Both the position numbers and the translations under genes were made by a program. Positions 46,019 through 55,110 of a DNA stretch of 64,000 nucleotides are shown here, piece by piece. How positions within the stretch are numbered: the first letter of the stretch is position 1; each line of letters starts with the position of its first letter. Under the pieces are notes generated by a model. The model was not told the DNA's origin and did no database searches. It worked only from the letters and a program-made list of their open reading frames with translations. Source of the DNA: Streptomyces sp. AJS327 (GTDB lineage: Bacteria > Actinomycetota > Actinomycetes > Streptomycetales > Streptomycetaceae); assembly GCF_013450295.1 (NCBI RefSeq), contig NZ_SKBR01000001.1, positions 1,492,001 through 1,556,000 on the forward strand. Reading direction: 5' to 3'.

Positions 46019-46708
46019 TCAGCCTCCGGTGGCGAGCCGGGCGCCGCAGCCCCACTGCGCGGAGTAGGAGCGCGCCTCGTCCGCCGCGGTCTCGGCGTCC
46101 CCGGCGCGGATGGCCTCGACCAGCCGCGCGTGGTCCATGTGCTCCTCCGGCGCCAGCTCCTCGCCGACGTCGTGCCGGAGGAAGGCCCGCATCACGTCGC
46201 CCAAGTCGGCGTAGACGGCGGTGAGCACCTCGTTGTGCGAGGCCGCGACGATGCCGAGGTGCAGACCGGCGTCGGCCTCGACGAAGCGCCCCGCGTCCCC
46301 CGACTCCCAGGCGGCCTCCCGCCGTTCGAGCAGCGCGTCGAGCTGACGCAGGTCCCGGTCGGTGCGGCGCAGCGCCGCCAGCCGGGCGGCCGAGGTCTCC
46401 AGCGCCGCCCGTAGCTCCCCCACGTGCCCGGGGTCGGCCTCCGCGAACCGGCGGTGCATCACCCCGGCCAGCTCGCTCGTGGCGACGACGTAGGTACCCG
46501 ACCCCTGCCGGATGTCGAGCAGCCCGTTGTGCGCGAGCGCGCGGACCGCCTCGCGCACCGTGTTCCGGGCCACCCCGAGCTGCCGCACGAGGTCCGGTTC
46601 GGTCGGGATGCGGGACCCGACCGGCCACTCACCGGAGGTGATCTGCGCGCGAAGGGCCGCGATCACCTGGTCGGCGAGCGCGGAGCGGTTCGGTGCGGAC
46701 AGGGGCAT
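46019..46708 (-). CDS. FadR-subfamily GntR transcriptional regulator
   Basis: 229 residues. Winged helix-turn-helix at the N-terminus (IPTEPDLVRQLGVARNTVREAVRALAHNGLLDIRQGSGTYVV in two parts) and a C-terminal FCD ligand-binding domain with possible metal ligands in VEADAGLHLGI, ASHNEVL and HMDHARLVEAIRAGD. It diverges from an MFS transporter whose promoter carries a 9-bp-arm palindrome, so it probably controls that gene. Ligand unknown. Confidence 0.9.
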   Translation of the reverse strand: MPLSAPNRSALADQVIAALRAQITSGEWPVGSRIPTEPDLVRQLGVARNTVREAVRALAHNGLLDIRQGSGTYVVATSELAGVMHRRFAEADPGHVGELRAALETSAARLAALRRTDRDLRQLDALLERREAAWESGDAGRFVEADAGLHLGIVAASHNEVLTAVYADLGDVMRAFLRHDVGEELAPEEHMDHARLVEAIRAGDAETAADEARSYSAQWGCGARLATGG

Positions 46709-47142
46709 GACTCTCCCGGTATGTGGAGGGCGTGAGGGACGTGGGCGGAGTGACGGACACGGCCGCTGGCCGTATGTCCCGCGCGGCGCGCGGCTCCCCC
46801 GATCCGGACCGCGCGGCGTGCGGTCCCGCTCGGCGGCCGGGTGCGACGGCACGACGGTTGACGCGGTGCGGCCGATGGCCGCGGGCCGCCGCCGGACGGG
46901 GAGTCGCCGGACGGGCTGCCGCCGGTGCCGCGTCGCTCGCTGGAGGCGAGGGGCTGGGGACCCGGCCCGGCCGGGCACGTCCGATTCTGGCCCGTGCTGG
47001 TCGGTGCTGGTTGGTGCCGATCGCGATCGGTCGGGTCTGGGTCGGGTCTGGTCGGACGGGACCGGCGCGGAGCCGCGTCCCTGGCCGTGGCGCCCGGGGC
47101 TCCGGCTGACGGCGCCGCCGGACCGCCGCCGAGGGCGCCCCG

Positions 47143-47175
47143 GAATCATGGTGGCCCAGATTCATCCCATGATTC
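47143..47175 (+). promoter_or_regulatory. 9-bp-arm inverted repeat at the MFS promoter (candidate GntR operator)
   Basis: GAATCATGG (47143-47151) and CCATGATTC (47167-47175) are exact inverted repeats with 15 nt between, ending directly at the -10 box (47176). A repressor bound here would cover the -35 region. Confidence 0.65.
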
Positions 47176-47181
47176 TATGAT
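47176..47181 (+). promoter_or_regulatory. -10 box of leaderless MFS gene
   Basis: TATGAT with 7 nt (GGCCGCT) before the ATG at 47189. Confidence 0.65.
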
Positions 47182-47188
47182 GGCCGCT

Positions 47189-48634
47189 ATGGTCATGGCA
47201 GAGGACGATCTCGACAAGCGCGCCCCCGGTACCGGGGCCGTGCCCCCCGCGCCCCGGACGACTCCGTCCGGGGCCGTTTCGCGCTGGGGACCGCGCCTCG
47301 TCGTGATCGGGCTGGTGCTGGCCGCGCTCAACCTGCGTCCCGCCATCTCCGGCCTCGGGCCGCTGCTCGCGGAGGTGCGGGACGGCCTTGGCATGAACGG
47401 CACCGTCGCCGGGCTGCTCACCTCCGTACCGCCGCTCTGCTTCGCGGTCTTCGGGCCGCTGGCCCCGCGACTCGCCCGCCGCTGGGGCCCGGCCGCCGTG
47501 GTCCTCGCCGGAATGGCCGCGATCACCCTCGGCCTGGCGCTGCGCCCCCTCGCGAACGGCACGGTCACCTTCCTGGCCGCCAGCGCGCTCGCCCTCGCGG
47601 GGATCGCGGTGGGCAACGTGCTGATGCCGGTGGTCGTCAAGCGCTGGTTCCCGGACCGCGTCGGGGCGATGACCGGGCTCTACTCCATGGCGCTGGCGGT
47701 CGGCACCTCGCTCGCCGCCGCGGTCACCGTGCCCATGACCCAGGCGCTGGGCGGGAGTTGGCGGGTCGGGCTGGCGACCTGGGCGTTCCTCGCCCTCGGC
47801 GCGCTGGTCCCGTGGGCCGCCATCCTCGGCGGCCGGGCGGGCCGGGCGCCCGCCCCGGACGGCGGACGGGACCGCGCCGGGGAGACGGAGGGACGGACGG
47901 CGGGGGAGTCACCGGCCGCCGTGCTGGGAAGCCGCCCGGACGCCGCCAACGCGGCCGGGCGCGCGACCACTTCGGACGACCCCCGGTCCGGGCCCGCCGC
48001 CGATCCGCGCGCGGGCGCCCCAGAGGGGAGCGAGGCGGGCGCCGCCGGGGCCGGGGTGCGGATCGCCCGGTCGCCCACCGCCTGGGCGCTCGGGGTGTTC
48101 TTCGGACTCCAGGCGTCCGCGGCCTACATCACGATGGGCTGGCTCCCGCAGATCTTCCGGGACGCGGGCGTACCGGCCTCCTCGGCGGGACTGATGCTCG
48201 CGGTGACGATGGGGACCGGCATACCGCTCTCCTTCGTCCTGCCGAAGGTGGCCGTCCGCATGCGCCACCAGGGCCCCCTGGTGATCGCCCTCTCCACGTG
48301 CGGACTCGCCAGCTACGCCGGACTGTGGTTCGCGCCGGGGGCCGGGTCCTGGCTCTGGGCGATCCTGCTCGGCGTCTCCAACTGCACCTTCCCGCTCGTC
48401 CTCACCCTGATCGGGATGCGGGCCCGCACCGCCGACGGCGTCGTCAAGCTCTCCGCCTTCGCGCAGAGCACCGGGTACCTCATCTCCGTCCCCGGGCCGC
48501 TGCTCGTCGGGGCGCTGCACGACGCGAGCGGCGGCTGGCGGGTCCCCCTGGTGCTGATGACGGGGCTGATGCTGACGCAGATGGCCGTCGGCGTGCTCGC
48601 GGGCCGGGACCGGGTCGTGGAGGACGACGGCTGA
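47189..48634 (+). CDS. MFS transporter, CynX/NimT type
   Basis: 481 residues, about twelve membrane helices. The family start VIGLVLAALNLRPAISGLGPLL is typical of CynX-like (cyanate/2-nitroimidazole) permeases. A central cytoplasmic loop of about 80 residues (GRAPAPDGGRDRAGETEGR and onward) is low-complexity. The leaderless promoter sets the ATG at 47189 (MVMAEDD). It is followed by a 38-residue partner. Substrate unknown; control by the divergent GntR regulator is inferred. Confidence 0.88.
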   Translation: MVMAEDDLDKRAPGTGAVPPAPRTTPSGAVSRWGPRLVVIGLVLAALNLRPAISGLGPLLAEVRDGLGMNGTVAGLLTSVPPLCFAVFGPLAPRLARRWGPAAVVLAGMAAITLGLALRPLANGTVTFLAASALALAGIAVGNVLMPVVVKRWFPDRVGAMTGLYSMALAVGTSLAAAVTVPMTQALGGSWRVGLATWAFLALGALVPWAAILGGRAGRAPAPDGGRDRAGETEGRTAGESPAAVLGSRPDAANAAGRATTSDDPRSGPAADPRAGAPEGSEAGAAGAGVRIARSPTAWALGVFFGLQASAAYITMGWLPQIFRDAGVPASSAGLMLAVTMGTGIPLSFVLPKVAVRMRHQGPLVIALSTCGLASYAGLWFAPGAGSWLWAILLGVSNCTFPLVLTLIGMRARTADGVVKLSAFAQSTGYLISVPGPLLVGALHDASGGWRVPLVLMTGLMLTQMAVGVLAGRDRVVEDDG

Positions 48635-48651
48635 GTGCGACACTGACGGGC

Positions 48652-48768
48652 ATGCCAGTCCTTGAGCCCCATCCGCCCAACCCGCGGAAGAAACTGCTGC
48701 TCGTCTTCGGCGCCATGATCGGCGTGACCGTGGTCATCGGGATCATCGCGAGTATCGCGGCCCCCTGA
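48652..48768 (+). CDS. SGM_5486-type transporter-associated small membrane peptide
   Basis: 38 residues: a polar N-terminus MPVLEPHPPNPRKK and one membrane helix LLLVFGAMIGVTVVIGIIAS. It lies 17 nt after the MFS gene. It matches my memory of the Streptomyces family named SGM_5486 transporter-associated protein, found beside such MFS genes. It is easily missed because of its length. Confidence 0.75.
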   Translation: MPVLEPHPPNPRKKLLLVFGAMIGVTVVIGIIASIAAP

Positions 48769-49124
48769 CCCACTCCGCGCCCCGGCCACCCGGCCGCGAC
48801 CGGTCCGTCCCTCCCGCACCCGTGGCGGTCGCCGACGGCCGCGCGGCGCGTACCGCGTCCCGGGCGACGGCCCCCGCCGTGACCATGCGTGACCCGGTCT
48901 GATCAGCTCTGCCCGGTCCCGTTTCGATCGAGCGTCACCCCTCGCCGGCTCCTCCTCGGCCCCTGGTACGGGACCGCTCGCGTGGGCCCGGGGGTGGGGG
49001 TGGCCCCACCGTCCCCTAGGGGGCTGGGCTCAGGGGGAACTGGGTGGGTCACCGGATGGGAGCGCGCCCCCGCGCTCCGTAGCGTCAGCCGGGACGGTTC
49101 CGGACAACCCCACGGAGGCCCCGT
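48769..49124. other. Intergenic region before the 49125 gene
   Basis: 356 nt without a gene. It includes GATC words (48899, 48928) and G-rich low-complexity sequence at 48980-49040. A TAGCGT box near 49079 may be the promoter of the next gene. Confidence 0.45.
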
Positions 49125-49391
49125 ATGACGGCCCGCCCGCTCCCCGGCAGTACCCGCCCCGACGGCGACCGCGGCGGATCGCGCCCGGGCCCGGCCTCCG
49201 CGGGCCAGGCGTGCGCCGCCGCCCAGACGCGCCTTCCGTGGTGGGCCGTTGCCCTTCCGGCGATCGCCTTCGCCACCCTGCTTCTGCTGCTGACCAGTGG
49301 CGGGGAGGCCGGTGCGGCGGAGTGGCGGGACTCCGGCGCCCAGTCCCCGCTGGAGCTGTTCGAGCTGGTGTGGCGCGTGGTCGCCGGGTGA
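49125..49391 (+). CDS. Small single-helix membrane protein, function unknown
   Basis: 88 residues. The N-terminal 35 are polar and Pro/Arg-rich, followed by one membrane helix (LPWWAVALPAIAFATLLLLLT) and an amphipathic end (SPLELFELVWRVVAG). GGAGG about 7 nt before the ATG is good. I recognise no family. Confidence 0.68.
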   Translation: MTARPLPGSTRPDGDRGGSRPGPASAGQACAAAQTRLPWWAVALPAIAFATLLLLLTSGGEAGAAEWRDSGAQSPLELFELVWRVVAG

Positions 49392-49510
49392 GTGCCGGTC
49401 GCGTGCTCGCGCGGTGCGCGCCGGGTCGCGCGCGCCCGAACCCCTGACGGAGCTGTCGAGCGCACCAACACCCCGGGCCCGGCGGATCGTTTCGTGCGAA
49501 GCTGGGACGC

Positions 49511-50026
49511 ATGAGCGTCGATGTCTCCCGCACCCTCGTCTTCCTCCGGCACGCCAAGGCCGACTGGCCCCAGGTGCCGGACCACGAACGCCCCCTCGCG
49601 GAGCGAGGCCGCAAGGACGCCCCGGTCGCCGGTGAGTGGCTCGCCGCCCAGGGGATCGATCCCCAGCTGGCGCTCTGCTCCACCGCCGCCCGCACCCGGG
49701 AGACCTGGAAGCTGGCCGCGCCCAAGCTGCCCCGGCGCCCCCGCACGGTGTACGAGGAGCGGCTGTACGACGCCCCGGCCGGACAGGTCATCGAGGTGCT
49801 CAACGACCTCCCGGACGAGGTCCGGGAGGTGCTGGTGATCGGGCACAACCCGGGCATGCAGAACGTCTCCGAGGTGCTGTCCGGCAGCGCGGACGAGGAG
49901 GCGGGAGCGCGGATGGCGCTGGGCTTCCCCACCTCGGCGGTGGCGGTGGTCAGCTACACCGGCGCCTGGAAGTCGCTCGGCCCGGGCGCGGGAGCCCTCA
50001 CCACCTTCTGGACGCCGCACGCCTGA
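49511..50026 (+). CDS. sixA: SixA-like phosphohistidine phosphatase
   Basis: 171-residue histidine-phosphatase-superfamily protein. Catalytic His in the RHxK motif (VFLRHAKADWP), second His in LVIGHNPGMQ, and the arginine in STAARTRETW. SixA removes phosphate from histidine phosphotransfer proteins; here the partner is unknown. No clear ribosome-binding site, so a very short or absent leader is likely. Confidence 0.88.
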   Translation: MSVDVSRTLVFLRHAKADWPQVPDHERPLAERGRKDAPVAGEWLAAQGIDPQLALCSTAARTRETWKLAAPKLPRRPRTVYEERLYDAPAGQVIEVLNDLPDEVREVLVIGHNPGMQNVSEVLSGSADEEAGARMALGFPTSAVAVVSYTGAWKSLGPGAGALTTFWTPHA

Positions 50027-50047
50027 CGGCCGCCGCCTGTCCGCCCA

Positions 50048-50088
50048 CGCCGACGGCCCCCGGCGTCGAGTGCCGGGGGCCGTCGGCG
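50048..50088. terminator. Bidirectional terminator between sixA and serB
   Basis: Perfect 17-bp stem CGCCGACGGCCCCCGGC / GCCGGGGGCCGTCGGCG with loop GTCGAGT, between convergent genes. Confidence 0.88.
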
Positions 50089-50149
50089 CGTCCACGCGGG
50101 CCCGAGTGGACGCCGGTGCTGGCGGTCGCGGATCGCGGGCGGTCGAGGG

Positions 50150-51433
50150 CTACCGGGTGGAGGGCTCGGGGTGCCCCGTGGCCGGGGCCTCGCCGTACTC
50201 GGCGAGCACACCGTCCGCGTCGTCCGCCGCCTCCACCTCGTCCCGGGTGATCCCCAGCAGGTACAGCACGGTGTCCAGGAACGGGACGTTGACGGCGGTG
50301 TGCGCGGCCTTCCGGACCACCGGCTTGGCGTTGAAGGCCACCCCGAGTCCGGCCGCGTTCAGCATGTCCAGGTCGTTGGCGCCGTCGCCGATCGCGACCG
50401 TCTGCCCCAGGGGAACCCCGGCCTCGGTGGCGAACCGGCGCAGCAGCCGGGCCTTGCCCTCCCGGTCCACGATCTCGCCCGTGACCCGGCCGGTCAGCTT
50501 GCCGTCCACCACCTCCAGCGTGTTGGCGGAGGCGAAGTCCAGCCCCAGCTCCTCCTGGAGGGCGTCCGTGACCTGGGTGAACCCGCCGGAGACGACGCCC
50601 ACCTGGTAGCCGAGGCGCTTGAGGGTGCGCACCAGGGTGCGTGCCCCGGGGGTGAGCCGCACGTCGGCCCGCACCTTCTCGACCACCGAGACGTCCAGTC
50701 CGGCCAGCAGGGCGACCCGGGCGTGCAGCGACTCCGCGAAGTCCAGTTCGCCGCGCATCGCGCGGGTGGTGACCGCGGCGACCTCCTCCTCGCAGCCCGC
50801 GTAGGCGGCGAAGAGTTCGATCACCTCGTCCTGGATCAGGGTGGAGTCGACGTCCATCACGACCAGGCGCTGCGCGCGGCGCTGGAGCCCCGAGGCGACG
50901 ACGGCGATGTCCACGCCGTACCGTGCGGCCTCCATGGCGAGCGCGGTGCGCAGCTCCGCCGTCTCGGTACCGGAGACGTCGAACTCCACGGCGAGTACGG
51001 GGTACTTCGCGAGCCGGAAGATCCGGTCGATGTTCCCGCCGGTCGCCGTGATGCTGGCCGCTATGGCGGCGGTCGAGTCGGCGGTCAGCGGCTGTCCGAG
51101 GACGGTGACGTGTGAGCGGCCCATGCCGCGGGGGTGGTTGTCCCCCACGCCGGAGATGATCTCCGCTTCGAGCCGCATCGACTCGGCCCAGTTGTGCACC
51201 GTCGCCCGCAGCTCACCCTCGGTGGCCAACCCCGCGTCCGGAGCGGTGACCAGGGCACACAGCGTTATACGGCCGCGGGTGACGAGCTGCTCGATGTCGA
51301 CGACCTCCACACCGTAGGCCGCGAGCGTGTCGAAGAGCCCGGCGGTGATACCGGGCCGGTCCTTGCCGAAGATCTTGACCAGGAGAGTCGGGGTGTCCGC
51401 GTACGAAGGGGGGAGAGCCATCGAAGTGGTCAT
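50150..51433 (-). CDS. serB: Phosphoserine phosphatase
   Basis: 427 residues, the last step of serine synthesis. Two N-terminal ACT-type regulatory regions (TLLVKIFGKDRPGITAGLFDT, then HVTVLGQPLTADSTAAIA) precede the HAD domain: nucleophile in VVMDVDSTLIQDEVIE, serine in VGVVSGGF and the metal-binding GDGANDLDML. The ACT domains suggest feedback by serine. TACTGT lies 9 nt before the ATG. Confidence 0.95.
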   Translation of the reverse strand: MTTSMALPPSYADTPTLLVKIFGKDRPGITAGLFDTLAAYGVEVVDIEQLVTRGRITLCALVTAPDAGLATEGELRATVHNWAESMRLEAEIISGVGDNHPRGMGRSHVTVLGQPLTADSTAAIAASITATGGNIDRIFRLAKYPVLAVEFDVSGTETAELRTALAMEAARYGVDIAVVASGLQRRAQRLVVMDVDSTLIQDEVIELFAAYAGCEEEVAAVTTRAMRGELDFAESLHARVALLAGLDVSVVEKVRADVRLTPGARTLVRTLKRLGYQVGVVSGGFTQVTDALQEELGLDFASANTLEVVDGKLTGRVTGEIVDREGKARLLRRFATEAGVPLGQTVAIGDGANDLDMLNAAGLGVAFNAKPVVRKAAHTAVNVPFLDTVLYLLGITRDEVEAADDADGVLAEYGEAPATGHPEPSTR

Positions 51434-52275
51434 GGTGATTTCACAGTAGCCGTTGCGGGGCGTGCGGATCGTTCAGGGGGCGTACTGAGGGCCAGGTCAC
51501 AGCTTCGCGCCCGCCCCGGCCCCGCCGTGCGCCGCTGGTTCGCGGCCGTACCCGCCGGCGGCTACGCCGCTGGGGTGAGGCACGGCCGGGGGAGGACGGC
51601 CCCGCGCTGACCGGGACTGGTGCCGGCACCAGGGCGGGGGCGGGACCGGGTGACCCCGGGGAGAGCGCGAGACCACCTCTCCGGCGCCGAGGGCTGCCGG
51701 GGGCGGTCGAGGGCGTTCGGGGGCGTTCGGGGGTACGGAGAGCGGGTGGGGGCGACGGACGCGCGGAGGGTCGGGTGACCGTGGGGGCGGTGGGGGACAG
51801 GTCGTCGCGCCGGGCGCGTGCCCTTCCGTTATCGAAACGAGAGGTGGCACGGGTTTTCCGGCGGCCTGACGCGGAAGAGCAGTCGGGACGCCGTTCCTGT
51901 CCGTGTCCGGCCGTCCGTGCCGGTGGCCGGAACGGGGAGGGTCCAGGGGGAGGCGGTGAAGATCGCGCATGGGTGCGGCGCGAGCCGCCCTCCGTATCCG
52001 TCGATGGGCCCTTTGTCGGTCACCGCCCGGGCGGGATCCGGGATATCGGGGATGGATCCGCTTTCCTGGCGCTGCGGGGGTACTTCACCGGATTTCCGGT
52101 GGACTGCGGCTGTCTGCTGGGTTTTCCCCCGCCGTCGCGGTGCCGGGAACAGTGGCTTCCACGAGGGGTGGCTTTCTGTCCCGCCCTTGAGCCTGGAATA
52201 GTTCCCCACGATGTTCACCATCCCTAGACTCCCAACGCAGGGAGTAGCTCGGGGGACAACTTTGTGGGGCATGGA
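51434..52275. other. 842-nt region without a recognisable gene
   Basis: The longest unannotated stretch in the window. The frames present (for example 51775-52227 plus) have compositions unlike proteins. GC drops somewhat in 52030-52260. G-rich low-complexity DNA occupies 51690-51800, with repeated GGGCGTTCG words. A TAGACT box at 52232-52237 is the likely promoter of the FHA-ABC gene. Confidence 0.6.
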
Positions 52276-54921
52276 GTGCCGGAACTCGTACTGGAATTGA
52301 ATGGACAAACCTGGGCGCTAGACCCGTCCAGGACGTACAGCCTGGGTCGTGACCCCCAGGGAGACCTGGTGCTGGACGACGCCAGGGTCTCCTGGCGGCA
52401 CGCCACGATCCTGTGGGGCGGGCGCGGTTGGGTCATCGAGGACCACGGCAGCACCAACGGCACGTACGTGGGGGGCCAGCGGGTCCAGCAGCTGGAACTG
52501 GGCCCCGGCACCAGCATCAACCTGGGCAACGCCACCGACGGCCCGCTGCTCACCTTCTCCGGCTCCGGCGCGCAGGCCCAGGTGGGCGCCGCGCAGGGCG
52601 CCGACGCGTACGGCGGGCAGGCCGCGCCGCAGGCGCCGCCGCGGCAACAGCCCGGTGGTGACCCGGGCTGGGGACAGCAGCCCGGCTGGCAGCAGCCGCC
52701 GCAGGGCCAGCCCCAGCACCCGCACCAGCCGCAGCAGGGCCAGCAGCCCCCGCCGCAGCAGCAGTTCGCTCCGCACCAGGCCCCGCCCCAGCAGGTACCG
52801 CAGCAGGCGGCGTCCCAGCAGATGCCGTACCAGGGTCCGCCCCAGCAGATGCCCCCGCAGCACGGGGCGCCGCAGATGCCGCAGCAGCAGGCCGGTGACA
52901 TGCCCTCCACGGGGGACCGTGGTCCGACGAGCTTCTACCAGTTCTCGCTGGGCCGGGTGATGCGCATCGGCCGTGCGCTGGAGAACGAGCTGGTCGTCTC
53001 GGACCTTCAGGTCTCCCGGCACCACGCGGAGTTCCACGCCTCGCCCGACGGCCGTTTCGAGATCCGCGACCTCGGCAGCCACAACGGCACGTACGTCAAC
53101 GGTCAGCCGCTCCCCAAGTCCGGCAGCGCCGTCATCACGCCGCACGACACCGTCGGTGTCGGCCACTCCACCTTCCGGCTCGTGGGAGACCGGCTGGAGG
53201 AGTTCGTCGACACCGGTGAGGTCTCCTTCTCCGCCCGCCACCTGACGGTGAAGGTGGACAACGGGAAGGTGATCCTCAACAACGTCACCTTCGGGGTCCC
53301 GGAGAAGTCCCTGATCGGGGTCATCGGCCCCTCGGGCTCCGGCAAGTCCACGCTGCTGCGCGCGCTGACCGGTTACCGGCCAGCCGATGTGGGCGAGGTG
53401 CTGTACGACAACCGGAACCTGTACAAGCACTTCGCCGAGCTGCGGCAGCGTATCGGCCTGGTTCCGCAGGACGACATCCTGCACAAGGAGCTGAAGGTCC
53501 GCACCGCCCTCCGCTTCGCCGCCCGCCTCCGCTTCCCCGGAGACGTCGCGGAGGCCGAGCGGAACGCGCGGGTCGAGGAGGTGCTGGCCGAGCTCAAGCT
53601 CGACATCCACGCCGACAAGAAGGTCACCTCGCTCTCCGGCGGTCAGCGCAAGCGGGTCTCGGTCGCCCTGGAGCTGCTGACCAAGCCCTCGCTGATCTTC
53701 CTGGACGAGCCGACCTCCGGCCTCGACCCGGGCATGGACCGCGACGTGATGCAGCTGCTGCGCGGCCTCGCCGACGACGGCCGTACGGTGCTGGTCGTCA
53801 CCCACTCGGTGGCCGAACTCGGGCTCTGCGACAAGCTGCTGGTGATGGCGCCGGGTGGAGGTGTCGCCTACTTCGGCCCGCCGGAGGAGGCGCTCAACTT
53901 CTTCGGCTACGACACCTGGGCCGACGTCTTCTCCGCCTTCGAGAACTACCGCGACTACGACTGGATGGCGCGCTGGCAGGGTTCCCAGCACTACCAGCTG
54001 TACGCGGCGGACCTCGACTCGGTCGCGCCGCAGGCGCAGGCGGTGCAGGCGCCACCCGCCCGGACGCAGAAACCGCAGAGCTGGGGATCCCAGCTGGGGA
54101 CCCTGATACGGCGCTACATCTCGGTGATCGCCTCGGACAAGGGCTTCCTGGCCCTCACGGTGGTGCTGCCACTGATCCTCGGCGGCGTGAGTACGGTGAT
54201 CCCGTCCGACTACGGCCTCGCGCCCAACCCCAACAAGGGGATGTTCAACTCGGACGCGGGCACCATCATGCTGATCCTCGCGGTCGGGATGTGCTTCTCC
54301 GGCGCGGCCAACTCGGTACGAGAACTGATCAAGGAACGGGTCATCTACGAACGGGAACGGGCGACCGGCCTGTCCCGCTCCGCGTACCTGATGTCCAAGG
54401 TCATCGTGCTCGGCGTGGTCACCGCCTTCCAGGGCGTGCTGATCTGCGTGATCGGCCTCATGCCCCGCGAGTTGCCGGAGGAGGCCCTCTTCCTCCCGCC
54501 CGCCGTCGAGATCTGCCTGTCGATCATCGCGCTCGGCTTCACCTCGATGATGTTCGGCCTGATCATCTCCTCGCTGGTGAAGACCGCCGAGAAGACCATG
54601 CCGCTGCTGGTCATGTTCGCGATCGTCCAGGTCGTGTTCACCGGTGTGCTGTTCAAGATCTTCGGTTCTCTCGGGATCGAGCAGATCGCCTGGCTGATGC
54701 CCTCGCGCTGGGCCATCGCGGCCGCGGGCTCCTCGCTGGACCTCTCGCACACCATGCCACCCATGGACCGGGACAACCCGACCGATCTCGACCCGCTGTG
54801 GGAGCACGAGATGAGCACCTGGGTGCTCGACATGGGCGTGCTGCTGGCGCTCGGCGTCATCTGCGGCGTCGTCGTCGCCCGGCTCCTGCGGCGGCACGAG
54901 CCGGAGGTCATGCGGAAGTGA
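52276..54921 (+). CDS. FHA-FHA-ABC transporter fusion protein
   Basis: 881 residues. FHA domain 1 covers about 1-95 (LGRDPQGDLVLDDARVSWRHA, GSTNGTYVGG). A Gln/Pro-rich linker of about 110 residues follows. FHA domain 2 (RIGRALENELVVSDLQVSRHHAEF, GSHNGTYVNG) precedes an ABCG-type ATPase with Walker A GPSGSGKSTLLRAL, signature LSGGQRKRVSVALEL and Walker B LIFLDEPTSGLDP. The C-terminal third has about six membrane helices (ABC2 type). FHA domains read phosphothreonine, so Ser/Thr kinases probably control this exporter. GTG 52276 gives the usual VPELVLELNG start; GTG 52264 is possible. Confidence 0.9.
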   Translation: MPELVLELNGQTWALDPSRTYSLGRDPQGDLVLDDARVSWRHATILWGGRGWVIEDHGSTNGTYVGGQRVQQLELGPGTSINLGNATDGPLLTFSGSGAQAQVGAAQGADAYGGQAAPQAPPRQQPGGDPGWGQQPGWQQPPQGQPQHPHQPQQGQQPPPQQQFAPHQAPPQQVPQQAASQQMPYQGPPQQMPPQHGAPQMPQQQAGDMPSTGDRGPTSFYQFSLGRVMRIGRALENELVVSDLQVSRHHAEFHASPDGRFEIRDLGSHNGTYVNGQPLPKSGSAVITPHDTVGVGHSTFRLVGDRLEEFVDTGEVSFSARHLTVKVDNGKVILNNVTFGVPEKSLIGVIGPSGSGKSTLLRALTGYRPADVGEVLYDNRNLYKHFAELRQRIGLVPQDDILHKELKVRTALRFAARLRFPGDVAEAERNARVEEVLAELKLDIHADKKVTSLSGGQRKRVSVALELLTKPSLIFLDEPTSGLDPGMDRDVMQLLRGLADDGRTVLVVTHSVAELGLCDKLLVMAPGGGVAYFGPPEEALNFFGYDTWADVFSAFENYRDYDWMARWQGSQHYQLYAADLDSVAPQAQAVQAPPARTQKPQSWGSQLGTLIRRYISVIASDKGFLALTVVLPLILGGVSTVIPSDYGLAPNPNKGMFNSDAGTIMLILAVGMCFSGAANSVRELIKERVIYERERATGLSRSAYLMSKVIVLGVVTAFQGVLICVIGLMPRELPEEALFLPPAVEICLSIIALGFTSMMFGLIISSLVKTAEKTMPLLVMFAIVQVVFTGVLFKIFGSLGIEQIAWLMPSRWAIAAAGSSLDLSHTMPPMDRDNPTDLDPLWEHEMSTWVLDMGVLLALGVICGVVVARLLRRHEPEVMRK

Positions 54922-54969
54922 CCGACCCGGCCGAGGGACCCCGACAGGCCCCCGGCCCAGCACCACACC

Positions 54970-55012
54970 GCGCGGCGGGCGGTGACCCCCGGAGGGTCAC
55001 CGCCCGCCGCGC
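54970..55012 (+). terminator. Terminator of the FHA-ABC gene
   Basis: Perfect 19-bp arms GCGCGGCGGGCGGTGACCC and GGGTCACCGCCCGCCGCGC with a 5-nt loop, 49 nt past the stop. Confidence 0.88.
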
Positions 55013-55110
55013 CGTTCCGACCGCCCACCCCGCTCGCTCATCGCACCCGCCAGCCGGGCGCCCGCGCCAGAACGACCCCGGTCGTCACCCGTGACCGGCG
55101 GAAACGCAGA

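Larger units (their letters stand above)
46709..47188. other. GntR / MFS divergent intergenic region
   Basis: 480 nt, with no gene. The part 46970-47070 is low-complexity, with repeated GGTCGG/GGTCTGG-like words. The last 45 nt hold the MFS operator and promoter. Confidence 0.55.

Noticed and set aside
51775..52227. 150-codon plus-strand frame before the FHA-ABC gene
   Set aside because: Composition (Arg, Gly, Pro, Ser) and irregular third-position GC look non-coding, and it has no homologue that I recognise.
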